Assembly (NCBI GenBank): GCA_947034895.1
Contig: OX344763.1
Span: 83,657,093-83,721,092, forward strand
Length of the DNA: 64,000 nucleotides
Origin: Rhytidiadelphus loreus
Lineage: Eukaryota; Streptophyta; Bryopsida; Hypnales; Hylocomiaceae
Reading direction: 5' to 3'
The position numbers and the translations under genes are program-made. A model generated the notes under the pieces. It worked only from the letters and a program-made list of their open reading frames with translations. It did not search any database and had not been told where the DNA came from. Below are positions 25,386-37,335 of this stretch, in pieces. Position 1 is the first letter of the stretch. Every line of letters starts with the position of its first letter.

Positions 25386-27520
25386 GGTTTCATGCTGAGT
25401 GGTTGCGCTTGTTTTTCGTGCTTGCTCCTGTTTTGTGGTTGCGCGTGGTTTTTGTTTTTTGCGCGTGATTCGCTCGAAGTGGTTCTTGCACGCTTCGTTC
25501 GGAGGGCGTTCGGAAGGTGCGCTTCGTTTCTTCAGCAATCGGCGTCTGCTTTGGAGCGAGATTCCGGCGTTGCTCCTATTCTTGATGGCGGCGGTTTAGG
25601 GTATTGGGGAGCTACTGCCCACCGATGGCTGATGGTTGCTGTTGAGTTCTTCAGCACTGAAGAAGGGCGATTGTCAGCGACGGTAAGTGTTTCGAATTGC
25701 CGCAATTGTCTTTGTTAAATGCTGTTGTGGATGAACTGGTGCTTGTTCTTCATGGGAGTTTAGGGTAACTACATGGTGCTTGTTCTTCGGGGGAGTTTAG
25801 GGTAACTGCGATTGAAAGATCACAATTTCTTCCGTCAAGGTACGAGCAGCTTCATGAGTACTTTAGAGTAACTGCGATTGAAAGATCAGCTTAGCAATGT
25901 TGTGCTTTTTGTATTTCGTATGAAACCGTGACGCTGAATAGTCAATTTCTTCCGTGAAGGTACGAGCAGCTTCGTGAGTACTTCGGTACAGCTGTTTTGT
26001 AGTAGTTTGTGAGCACCAATTTCTGAGCAACTCTGTTTGGAGAAGCTGAAGAGGTCAGTAACTACTCAAAAAATCGTGACTTCATTCTCATTTTTCTTAA
26101 TAGGTATTGCATTGTTTGCTGTTTTCATTAGCTTAGGGTTTGGACTTTTTTTGCAAAGGTTTAGGGTTTCTCTTGCTTTGGGTCCTGTTCATTTGCTGCG
26201 TTCTTGAATTGGTCCACGTTTTAGGATGAGTTTGGATCCGTGAATTTTTTAGAGTTCAAGTTCGTGAATTGCTTTGAATTTTGACTTGCTGTTCATTTAT
26301 TGAGCTTAATGCTGAAATTCCTTTACGGTTGTGTTATGATCCAATTTGAAGGGCGAAGTTATCGGGTGGAGAACCGTTCTTGTTGGCGTTACAACCAGCG
26401 CTTTTGGATCGTCTCCTTGTAAGTCGACTTTTTATTCTTCTTCCATGTGGCTTTGTCAAGAGAAGGAAAGTGGAGGTCGAACCCTAATTGATAGAACTGG
26501 CAGATTAGTAATTGAGATTTGTATTCTGTGATTATGGTATTGTTCTGTTACGGCTACTATACCATTGATTACTGAATACGAATGAGCCCAGATCACAACA
26601 GTATTGCGTTCTCTGCTGGAAAAATTTCTAAACATGTGAATGTCAAATGCGTTGCAGAATTAAGAATCCCCTACGTTCGTCTCCAAGAAGAATCGCATTC
26701 GGCAGAAGCACATCCAGCAACCAGGTCAGTCCCAACTGCAAACCCTAATTTTTTCTGATCCGAGAAGCTCTTCGAAAGGCAGATTAGTGCGACTCGCGCT
26801 GATCTGTCCTATCATCAAACAGTTAATAAAACAAAAAAAAAAATAGGAACACGATATAGATACACATGATCAAAACCGTAGATGATAATGTAATAAGCTT
26901 GAACTACATATAACAATCCGAATTCCATACTACCGATTAGTGCGACTCACGTTGATCTGTACGATTGGTAAATCAACGTCTAAGAAGCGATGCGATAGGA
27001 AGACAGCTCTAAAATAAATAAACAACCGAGAAACACTGAGACCAGATGACAGTTTAGTGCGAATCGCACTAAAATAACAATTCCAGGAATGAAAGAAACA
27101 TAACGAAACTGCATAGGTAAAATAACATGATGAAATTGCATAGGTAAAATAATAGCTTCAGTGATTAATCAGAGCTATAGGCGTTGACATGTGAAACTGT
27201 CAGATGCTACAAAATATCGCACTACTTCAATTATGAGAAATAATATGAATATAACAGGACATAAAGCTAAGCCACTCTATTCCGAGTCAGCCATGAAGTC
27301 CCGAGGCATAATAACGTAATAGTGCGAGTAATGGTAATGGAAGCCATATATTATTATATGACAAAAACAGATATTGAACGGACAGCGTATACCAACGAAG
27401 ATTAAGAAAATTACAATGAAATTTCATAAGTGCGGAATTCCATAAATGCAGATTAGCGCGACTCGCGCTAAAATGACATTGAATCTTATATTAATTTTCC
27501 TCAAATGAGTATTATGCAGT
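25386..27520 (+). promoter_or_regulatory. Putative leader region of the second ParB-like gene, with palindromes
   Basis: Contains several telo-box-like AGGGTTT motifs (about 25384, 26106, 26160), a duplicated block around AATTTCTTCCGTCAAGGTAC (25828 and 25946), and the duplicated words GTGCTTGTTCTTC and GAGTTTAGGGTAACT. Palindromic copies of the 17-18 kb motif occur near 26784, 26935, 27051 and 27453. The ATG at 27521 directly follows TATGCAG, so part of this stretch may be spliced leader. No long reading frame is supported. Confidence 0.4.
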
Positions 27521-30500
27521 ATGGAGAACCAGCTTGCAGCATTGGACATGTACTTCAAGAAATGCGAAGTGCAGTTTGTAGAAGAAAACAAAGACGGGGA
27601 CGACAGCCTCATTGAGGGGGAGTACTGGGAGTTTAAGGAGCCCAAGAAAGTGGAAGTCTGGGGATTTAAGATGATCCCATTCAAGAACCATTTCTGTTTT
27701 GTATATAAGTTCAGCAATGCGCAAGTCTTCCTGCAACTTTCATTCGAGGAGAAAGTGAAAGATGTTGAGTTTGACGCACATCCCATTATACGCATTAAGT
27801 GCGTGACTGCAATACCTGGTCTCGAAAGCAAGGACCAGTACCACTTCGCAATATGCCTCAACAGTGTCATGATACCATTTAACATGACCCCCCTGCTTGA
27901 GAGTCTGGAGCCCACACCTTATCGCGATGAAGTGAAAGAGCTCGAAAAGAAGATAGACAACAAGGAGTGGCACAATGCCAACGGGACGCCACTGACTTGG
28001 AAGCGGCTGTGCACAAAAATCCGGTCACTTTTCAATGACTTCAACACCTTGAAAGGGAAGCTCGCTATGCAAAGCGAGATGAGCAGGCCTAGGTCTATTT
28101 CCATGGACATCGCCAACCCTGGCGTAAGCTAAAGCTCAAGGCCTAGCAAGGTGCTGGAGTCCGGCGGGGGTCGTGGCCAGAGAAAGTCTAAGAAGCCCCA
28201 AGAAACTACCCCGCAGTCAAAGGGGAAGAAATCGACAACACAGCCAGCACAGACGCCCATGTCAGCACAGACGCTGCAGTCTAAGATGTCAGAGAGATCT
28301 GAAGTCGCTGAAGAGAGTTACGTGGACGAAATAGTTAATGTCCCGCACTCCCGAGCGACTGAGAAGAAGCCAGACTACCAGGCCATCAGCGACACCTACA
28401 AAAAGTTCTGGACAACCTGCGAGGACGCATATGTCCTCGCTGTTGGTGAGAAAAAGGAGATTGACATCTCCAAACTCGTTGTGCCCCCATCGACATTCAA
28501 CATCCGGTCCAAAGAGACCCACATCGTGAAGGATTTGGTGACCTGGCTACTGAATATTCCCGACAAGACTACAAAACAGACTCTCTGCGTGATGCCTGTT
28601 GGCTGCACTAAGAAGCCAAAGACGTGGGAGGAAATTGAGGGCGGTGAATTCTATATTATCAATGGACAGCACAGCGTGGAGGCCAACAAATTCATGTTTG
28701 ACGACAAGAACAAAGTAGATAAGGAGGAAAGGGCGCACTTCAAAAAATGGAACTGCTTTGTTGTCTGGTCCGAGGATGCGGAGAAGCTCCGATGTATTTC
28801 AGCGTATTACAACCGCACCAACCACTTTGTGGCAGCGCAGCCATCCTGGGCAACAAACATCCTTGGGGCGAGATCAGTTTGGGAGGCAATGGGTAGACCG
28901 AAGAATCCGACATAGGTAGTGTCAGTTGGGACCGTGTCCATCACGAGGAGGACTGTAGAGAACCGTCGAAACAAGGATGCATTCCAGGTATGTAATTCAG
29001 CGTGACTCGCGCTGAAGTGTCTCCTCCAGTTTGTTATTGGTGCTTATTTGATGCTCAAGCCCCTACGTCGTGCTCACGCAATAAAAACTCTTTTCCAATT
29101 ATTTCAATTCAGTGACAATAACGTCGTGGCTATGACTCAAGTGTTCGAGAAGGCAGTTTACGTGCGGTTTTCCTTGATTGACGTCAATAAGAGCTTGAAG
29201 ATAGCGAAGACAAAGGCTAAGGAGGAGAAGCTGAAGCTTACGAACGAGCTGAAACTTATCACTACGCCTGATGAAGTGTACAAGCTCTGGAGCGAGGTCA
29301 TCTCCGCAGTAGCTCATGGAGAACTCATGAACCCTGACACTGAGAAGAAGTTCAATGCTCGTGAGGATTGGAATCCTGAGAACTGTATGCTGACCCGTGA
29401 ATTCTTCAAGTATTTGGGGAATCTGAGCCACAACGAGCTGGCTAAACTTGCGAACCACATCCTCAATCAGACGGGTTCAAAGCACACGCACTCACACCCG
29501 AAAGTGACAATCAAGGCAATTTCATCAAACCTTGAGAGTTGCTACACAACGAAGGGGTGGTCCGAGAGGCGCAAGCGCAAACATCTTGTGAAGAAAGAGC
29601 TCCATACGATTAATCCTGAGCTTGAGCTTCTGAACGCAAACAACGAGATCATCGTGGACAATTGGAAGGCATTCAAGAAGGACCGCATGTTTTCCAGAGC
29701 GACGATGGATGTTCTTCTCAACAGACCTGGAGAGGCTTACTTCGGTCAGGCCAAGCTTGTGAGGTCGAAGAATAAGACTTGCGCAGAACTTTCACCAGAG
29801 GCTTATGAGTTCTTTAGGATGTTTCTCGAGCACAAGAAGAATTTTAGGAAGCCCACCGCAGCAGGTTACTATCGCCCTTACAACGAGCTAAGTAACTTCC
29901 ACAATGACTGGCCAGCGAATTCATGGACTCCAGAGACAACTGCGAGGATGGCGTTGGGGGTCTTAGACTTCCGGATGATTCCGGGGTGTGGCAAAAAAGA
30001 GAAGTCCACCGTCGATAGCCCATACTTCGTAGAAGTGATGACTTCTCTCCGCAAGAAGAAGTACCCCGCGCTAGAGGAAGTCCCATCCTGGCTCTTTATC
30101 TGCGCAGACGAGAAAGAGCAAGCGCAAGTTTTGCAATTTGTGGAGTCGAACGAGGTCCTAAACTCATACAGCATCGATTATTCTGTGTATGCGGCGGGAA
30201 AAAACGATCGCATGGGGGACCAGGCAGCCTCAAAGGCGCCGAAGAAGGTTCTGCTCATGTTTTTGCAGAATCCCAACAACTTGATTCAGGTGAAGATTCC
30301 AGAAGAGTTTGACTGTCCGGAGACAACAAGGTATATGAAGGGTCGTGCGTACAGTGAGCTTGAGTACCGGATTCAGATCACCGAGTTGCGGATGGAGTTT
30401 TATTTGTGGCTCGTTGCGGCGTTCTGCAATCCGGGGAAGTGTGTCTTCTCTGGGTTCTGTGGAGGCAAGCTCACCTGCGCTGCAATTGTAAGCACCATCA

Positions 30501-31777
30501 CAAACATCCTTATTTTACTCGGTGGTTTGGCCCGTATGCATTGTATTCCTTGAGAATGAGTAGTCTGTCTGTTTAGTGCGACTCGCACTGATATGCTGTC
30601 GAGATTAATGCCATCTATTGATTACGTGTAGATGCTTGAGAATGAGTAGTCTGTCTATTTAGTGCGACTCGCACTGATTTGCTGTGGAGTATTAACGCCA
30701 TCTATTGAATATGTGTAGATGAGTTGTGTGGACGTGTACGCCGTTGGTCACGCAGAAGAGTCCTCTTGGTGGGAGGAAATCTACACGAAGGCTCTGACGT
30801 TAGATAAGGCTGATTTTTTGGACACGGGGTATCGTGGTCCCGTCCATGGAGGTCCCAGTTCGGCACCCTCAACATCAAAGCGGAAGCTGAGATCAAGCCA
30901 GGAATCTCCGCGGAGCCAGCAAACCAAAGAGCTCTCTCATGCCTTGGACGACGCCGATGACTTCAACGAGGACGACGAAGATGACGAAGTCATCCCCAAC
31001 TACGACGATGCTCTTGGAATTGATGAGATTCTTACACCAAGCAGTCGTCCATCACCTGACGTGCCGGGGGCGTCCGCTTCATCAATGCTTCCACCGTTGC
31101 CGTAGACGCCGAAAACTCCAACTGCACCTGGGCCGCCACAGAAGAAGAGGAAGCGCGACACGATCACGAGTGTCGTAAAGCAACTTGTGAACATTCAGGC
31201 CCAGAATGCGATTTCACTTGCCAATATTCAAAGCCAGGCCGAGCTTGTCAGGGCGCAGACCGAGCTCAGGATGGCGGAGTTGAGAGCCGAACTAGCGAAG
31301 GAACGGATGTTGAACATGGAGTTGCACAAGAGCAACCAACTGTGGATGCAGGAGGAGTCCAGGCACAATCGAGAGATGGCTCAGCAGAATAGGGAAATGC
31401 TACAGCTCCTGATGCACAAGGTTGGGATTGAGCCTGTTGCGTAGTTGACACCCGCAACGCAACCGCAATTGCTCGCTCTTCAGGGTCACCCATTTGGATC
31501 GAATGTCAGCAACGCTTCCAGCGCGTCGGAGCCGATGAACGTCGATCCGCCTATGCCCGCAGATCCACCTGCATTGACACCAGGTCCACCAGCAGAACAA
31601 CCGGAAGAGTCCTTGGAGCCGAAAATTGGAGTGGGGGAGTCGACAACGCCCGCGACTATGGACATTGAAGATGGGCACAACCTGCCCATGGATCCTTCCG
31701 ATGTGGAACGCGGAAGTGATGCCCTGCCCACCGGAGATCCACCAGTAGGTTGTGCCCAGTTAACACATGATGTCTGA
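27521..31777 (+). pseudogene. Second ParB-like / methylase-like gene
   Basis: Three exons: 27521-28987, 29060-30487 and 30719-31777, all phase 0. The introns are 72 and 231 bp, and each contains the palindromic 24-mer. In-frame stops TAA 28130, TAG 28913, TAG 31103 and TAG 31442 are isolated, with the frame open around them. The end is TGA at 31775. Exon 1 has a ParB-like region: LVVPPSTFNIRSKE followed by FYIINGQHSVEANKF. The exon 2 to 3 junction encodes CVFSGFCGGKLTCAAI then MSCVDVYAVG, resembling motif I and the next strand of SAM methyltransferases. The C-terminus has KKRKR and a long coiled coil (about 31187-31435). The same ParB-then-methylase order as the gene at 1-9.3 kb supports kinship. 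No DPPY motif was found, so catalysis is doubtful. Confidence 0.5.
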
Positions 31778-32003
31778 ATTCTATGTAGTTTTAGCGCGAC
31801 TCGCGCTGATTTGTATGCTGGAGTGTGAGCTAGAGATTCTGCTGTAGATATAGTTGTCTTCTTTTGCCGGAGCTCCATGATTCATGGTGCCAACCGTAGT
31901 GGTCAAAGTCTCAGACACAATTTTGTAATTTTGGAAATTCAGACTATGAGCATGTAATATATCTTTTCTCACGGCCAATTTTTCGTTTAATTCTGAGTTG
32001 CAG

Positions 32004-34031
32004 GCCTTGTGAATCTTAAAAGTTTGCCTGAAGTTTCTCATTTTCCTTGCGTGCAATCTCCTCCGCTGAAGCCTGCTAGCCTTCCGAAAGTCGATGATGT
32101 GCATCCATGTTTGGTGCAGTTCAATGAGTTGGGGGAGGATATGTCTGTTTCGAATCACGACCAAACAAGTCGGGGGGACGTTGGGTAGCCTTCAAGTTCA
32201 CAACGGACGAAGGTACAATGCATTTTTATGTCTTTGATCATCTCATTAGATATGGGTAGCCTGCTTCCAACGATCGTTTGGCATGGATTTTGCGTGGCGT
32301 TTCCAATGAGCCTGCTTACTCGAACGTAACAGGCTTCGCGTGCGTCCGTTTGTCACCAGGAAGTGGATCCTCCCGTATCTCGTGGGGAAAGCTCGATGGG
32401 CGTCAATCGTTCATTGAGGTCCGGGGTGGCTGAGAGGTGGATCAACGTCGTCCTGGACCTCAATGGCATTCTCTGTCTCTGCGAAGATTGGAAGTCCAAG
32501 GGGTCGATCAAGCAATTTAACCAACGCTCGGAGCCACACTCTGCCACATGTGGCGCAATTGTGGGACCGAAGGTGGTATATGTTCGACCCGATTGCTCCA
32601 CGTTCCTAAAGGAACTAGAAAAGATAGCGTTCATTTCCGTCTGGAGCTCTATGAAGAAATCCACCACCAAGGACATTTGTAATTACCTTTTCCTAGACGG
32701 GGGGCGCCCTTCCTTGTTCTTGGACAAGACTCCTGCAAGACCGTTAAGTGCAGAGATAGATCCGGCCGCCTGGTCTCCTACAAAGAACCGGGGACCGACA
32801 AGGATTTGTTCCTAAAAAACTTGGATGTGCTTTTCAATGGCTCGCATGGGAGTTTCAAACTTGACAACACCGTTATAGTTGACGATAGCCCTCGTAAGCA
32901 CATCATGAACAAGCTGGAGAATGTAATACTCTCTGACTCGTGGAGTAACCGGGGAAATGGCGACAAGGACACCTTTCTTATGACGGTCCTGCTTCCTTGG
33001 TTCCGATAATTGCACGTTAACCGTGATGTGGGGCTAAGGTCCTTCCGCGATAACAACAAGGGAAGGATTGGAAGGCGAATGCTGTGCGAGGAAAGGGGTC
33101 GTTGAGAGTACAAAAAACTCATGGAGTTGGTCCGCGGGTCAGCTAGTGTTAGTTAGAGCGGCGTCGAGAGGTATGTAGTTCAACGCGAGTCGCGCTGATA
33201 TGTAGCAGTGCCAGGAGTGGATCAGAATTTTTGAGATTCATTTTTTTCCTCGACTTGATGTCTTGCATAGCATGGGAATGCTTCGTCTCATGGGTGGAGT
33301 CTACCATTTGTTGTGGGTTTAACTTCTGATGAATCTTCTGCTTTCTTTTGTTTCTTGGAGGAATGTGGTTCTCATTTGGACTAGTTGTGTTCCAGAGATC
33401 GAGCGCCTTAGCGTTGCGTGGAATAGATGGTGGCCTCCAATGTCAAGCGTCCGTGGACTCCATCATGGACTATGGACAGTACGTAATCTTAAGTACAGGG
33501 AATTTCCTCTGCTCGGCACCAACTGTCAATTCTACCATGGATTTCTTTGTGAAACCCATTGACAACGAGGTGGTTGACAACCCACCCGACCGGAAGCCTC
33601 GTGTGCTTGCTTCGTGCTCGCCATCTCCACTGCGCTCCAGGGATCGTCGGAGTTCTTCAATGTCGCCTACTGCCTTTGACAGGGGAACTCAAAGGAAACT
33701 ATATGGAGATGCCAATTATCCAACTCCTACGCCGGAAGTTAACGTTGAAGTCTTGGATAAACAACGCGAAATAAACATTTTGGTCCCCGTCATTCCGCCC
33801 TCGCTTCCACGTGGACGTCTATCGTCTCAAGGGCGGGGATTAAAGCAAAATTATAGTGGACCATCACGTAGCGAGTGCTCCACTCCAAGTCGGGACTCTT
33901 GGGAGTGCAGGTCATTGCGATCCCAACGTAGGGAAGACTGTTGTCAAGCTGGGATGACTACCAAAGTGTACAGTCGAGGACCAGAGATTTTCAAGGCCAT
34001 CGAGAGAATGAAGAGTGTAATGCATACTTGA
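32004..34031 (+). pseudogene. FCP1/SCP-like HAD phosphatase-like gene
   Basis: Exons of about 32004-32212, 32360-33170 and a last one ending at 34031 (acceptor near 33360 or 33397). Exon 2 encodes VVLDLNGILCLCEDW (the DxDx-type motif 1 in its plant DLNG form) and VRPDCSTFLKELEK with AFISVWSS. After a one-base frameshift near 32700-32725 it encodes GQDSCKTVKCRDRSG and NTVIVDDSPRKH, then a C-terminal helix region. This order fits FCP1-homology (NIF) phosphatases of plants. Stops: TAG 32186, TAA 33007, TGA 33103, TAG 33154. The last exon is Ser/Arg-rich. Intron 33171 onward begins GTATGTAG followed at once by the palindromic 24-mer. It lies 226 bp after the ParB-like gene on the same strand. Confidence 0.6.
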
Positions 34032-34159
34032 AAATTGTTTGCAGAGCACATTGATGTGCTGTACATTTTTGTTAATTTTGCCTAGATTTATCCCAGTTTG
34101 GATGTGCGGGATTATTTGTAATAGAGGCTCGGAAATACTCTAAATTAGATGGTTAGCAA

Positions 34160-34522
34160 TACTACCGGTGAATTTAAAAACACCGGGTAGTCACAGGCGT
34201 TCCTGTATTGTGCCTATCAATGCAGGTCTGGTGAATAGATGACTAGAGAGATGAGGCCATGATGACTTCGTAACGTTCACAACGTACATAATTAGTTTGT
34301 GAGAAAGCTTCGTGTACATCGTGATTAAACTTGCATGACAATTAGTTTTGTTATGAATACTTAGGGGACTTATAATAGTAGATGATATAGTGTATATCAT
34401 AGAATTGGATTGTTGGCAATGCTAGCGGTGAATATTTACAAGCCGGGTTGTTAAAGTCCATTTCTTGTCTATGACTGATGTACAGGTCATGTGAATAGAA
34501 GCTTGGGGAGATGAGGCCATGG
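34160..34522. repeat. Imperfect direct duplication of about 110 bp
   Basis: About 34155-34270 and 34408-34522 share AGCAATACTACCGGTGAAT-like starts, a central GTCTGGTGAATAGATG-like block and the ending GAGATGAGGCCATG. No gene is present between 34032 and 35315. Confidence 0.6.
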
Positions 34523-34764
34523 TGGTTGAAGGATGAAGTGGATGTTCAACTTTCCCTTAGATCTGGGCACAAACGATGTAGGAACAAAAATATCCAGGCG
34601 TTGCTCGCAGCACATTTATAAACAACGCTCCAAATTCGGAATTACACTATTTGGAGTGCAGTTTATGAGAGTGCTATGGGTAGCGTCTGGATACTTTTGT
34701 TCCTAAATTTTTTGATTCCAGATGTAAGTTAAAGGCGGAACCTCCACTTCATTCTTCAATCACC
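34522..34764. mobile_element. Small inverted-repeat (MITE-like) element
   Basis: GGTTGAAGGATGAAGTGGA (34524) matches the complement of TCCACTTCATTCTTCAATC (34743). A second inner pair is AGGAACAAAAATATCCAG against CTGGATACTTTTGTTCCT. The length is about 240 bp. A target duplication was not resolved. Confidence 0.6.
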
Positions 34765-35315
34765 CTGGCTTCGTCTTTCCAAGCAATCTACTTGCATGGT
34801 CCGGTACAGTCTAGGTAAGGGATGGACTTTACTGCTTGGAGTGTAACGCTAGGCAATGCTTCTACCAACGTTCATTTAGTAGTGTTGACATTCAAATACG
34901 TGAAATTTTGATGAATATTTCTCAATATATGTGGGACACTTTCGCAATTCATCAATGGTATTGTACATTTCCGCTTTGGCAGAATTGTTTTTGATATCAA
35001 TGCGTGCTCTTTATGTTATATGTGACTGGATTTTCTTCTTCGTTTTTAGTTCCTTTGCACTCGGAGACTCTCATTTCCATGGAAATCTCTCATTTTAATG
35101 AATATAGTGTTCATTTTAGACTAACCGTAAATTGTATTCAAGAACAAATGTCTTAAGAGCTAGAAATTCATGTCTTTGAAATCTAATGACTTCTTTACAA
35201 AACTCTAGCAATGTACAAATTAGACATATTGTCATTTAGTTTTGAATTCAATAATAGGCATTTCAGAACCTAGGAAGCCTTACAGCATGAATGTGAAATG
35301 TTTGTTGTGCTACAG

Positions 35316-36535
35316 AACTTGAGCTTGGAGGAACTAGTAGAAATGCCTTCTTGCAACCTAGCAAAAACAGTGCACAACAAATGGTTGCAAATGTCTGGAA
35401 AGAGAGGTACTTGCTTGTACATTGCTACTACAGATGACATGATGCAAGCTATTCAACAATCTACCAACTATTGGGCGTACCTTCAAGGATATGCATCTGG
35501 CACTGGCCCCAACTTGGACGAACTTCGCCTTTGAGCTACAAGACAAAGCAAGAATCCAGCTAAGTTTACTGAGATTGTTGCCAAACTTCCTAGTGCCCAG
35601 TTATTCACTACGTGGGTCCCACATTTGGAAGGTGAAGAACTTTTTGGATCCACGAAGCGCAAATTAGATCTCCCACCAGGGGCGGACGACGATTCTCACC
35701 GCCACGATACAGTTAACTTCTCTGCACCAATGGTTCAGACTCGTTCAATTAGAGCAAGGAAAGAAGCAAGCGCATCAACACCAACTGTGAGAGATGAAGG
35801 TGAACCAAGCTTAGCATATCCACATGCTACCAAGGTTTTTGAAACCGATTGTAATTCTTCTTTGTGGTACATTGCGAGGTGTAAGAAAGAAGGAAAGACC
35901 TGTCATGCCGTTCAAGTTGGAATGAAGAAGAAATGTGGTGCCAAGATAAACATATCAAAAAAGAGTGGAACGGTAGCACCTACCTACAATGGCCGCATGA
36001 CTAAATACGGAACAAAGGCCATCATCAACTTTGATTTTTGGTTCTGTGCAGATGACCTTCACTGTTGTGTAGGAGGATCTAAGGTGAAATGGGTTCACGA
36101 CTGGCCCGCTCTTCCAATTGTATGGCCCGTAGCAAAGGGAACACATCTCACCAAATCAGACACTCTTTCCTTAGAGGAAGCAGGGTTCCAACTACAAACT
36201 AAAGAGGTAGGCAATGTAGCATTCCACCTTTTTAATGAAGACAATGCAGAGAAAGGTGTGTCTTCTCTTTGTCTACCGCAATTGGATATAGATATGCAAC
36301 CATCTGACTCTAATGTGCATCCCACAAAGCGATTGGGGAGGACCATTAGGCGTAACCCTAATGCACCTACAGTTGACCACCGTAACAAGTGGGAGATAGT
36401 ACGAAATTTGAAAGTTGTCATTCAATCTGTAGTTGTCATTCCATACCCTGGATATGGGCGAGTCATAACTTTAATGTCAGGTATCTTTCCCAACCAAAAG
36501 GTATATCGGGTCACAATTTCAGACTTCCCTACTTG
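35316..36535 (+). pseudogene. MULE-like transposase gene, 3' exon up to the SWIM finger
   Basis: Starts after the acceptor CTACAG (35315) with NLSLEELVEMPSCNLAKTVH and continues through LQGYASGTGPNLDELRL. In-frame TGA at 35532-35534, then open to 36535. The final residues, ISDFPTCT (the T completed by the right flank), lead into the first half of a SWIM zinc finger (CxC). At this point the 24.4 kb hAT element is inserted, and the CxH half lies at 60957-61154. The sequence LDLPPGADDDSHRHD to VFETDCNSSLWYIARC precedes the finger. Beyond 36535 the apparent frame runs into the hAT end and is not host-derived. Confidence 0.7.
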
Positions 36536-36620
36536 CAGGGTTGTCTTGTCTGACAGAATTTCGAGTTTTTGTGTCTAATAGACGTCGCATGTCGCATGTC
36601 GAATTGTCGAGTTGTCGAGT
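36528..36620 (+). repeat. Left target duplication, terminal inverted repeat and subterminal motifs
   Basis: CCTACTTG (36528-36535), then the terminal repeat CAGGGTTGTCT (36536-36546), then subterminal repeats of TGTCGAGT / TGTCGCAT type (about 36583-36620). Similar TGTCGAGT words lie inside the right end. Confidence 0.95.
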
Positions 36621-36717
36621 AAGGGCGGTTTTTGTTGTCGTGCACGGATTTCGGATTTCAAATTTTTTTACCCCTTGGTAAAACGGACTGTCCTACGTGG
36701 CTGTGACGTGGCGTGCT

Positions 36718-36806
36718 TCCTGAGGGGCGACTGCGGGTCCGAATCCAGGGCGACCGCGGGTCCGAAGTCCAGGGCGACTGCGGGTCCGAAATCCAGGGCG
36801 ACCGCG
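36718..36806 (+). repeat. Left subterminal GGGCGAC-YN-CGGGT array
   Basis: Four units of GGGCGACTGCGGGT / GGGCGACCGCGGGT type about 180-270 bp from the element's left end. The stretch from 36807 to 37335 is AT-rich and holds no gene. Confidence 0.85.
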
Positions 36807-37335
36807 GATCCTACTTCATGGGCTACAAGTCTGGGGCCTCCACAACATTTTTTTTCCAATATTTATTCTTCAACCAACACATTCCACGGCAAATCGGCAA
36901 TATATAAGCATTGAATTATATGCTCGGTACGTACCAAAGCAAATGAACATGCATTATGTAATGATATATCATGGGACAATCAATTCATAAGCCTAAAACA
37001 TAATAATAATAAAAACCTTGGACAATAATCATATTAATTTAAATGGAACTGCGTACATACATAGGGATGATCTTCACAATTGAGTACCAAGACCACTCAT
37101 GTTTGAAATTGCACACTTATTTGCAAAAAATACGAATACCTTCATTAATCATCATCGTCAACACCAAAGTACCTTTTACAATCTTCCTGACTTTGTGAAG
37201 CCAAGTGATGGACTACACAAAATTCAAAATCTACCTATTTCATTACAAGCTTTGGCAACAAATCTTCACTACAAGGCATTGATGTTAAATCCTTATAGTA
37301 CTATTTGAAGGCCTCCACATCTATAATGCAACACA

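Larger units (their letters stand above)
12867..35315 (+). other. 22.4 kb intron or insertion-swollen interval of the MULE-like gene
   Basis: The donor TTG|GTAAGT at 12867 and the acceptor GTGCTACAG| ending at 35315 are both phase 0. Family order runs from WGGFLEL to NLSLEELVEMPSCNLAKTVH. The interval holds at least five other mobile or mobile-like units, listed separately. The part at 12867-13130 shows nothing recognisable beyond a short hairpin near 12920-12945. Confidence 0.5.
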
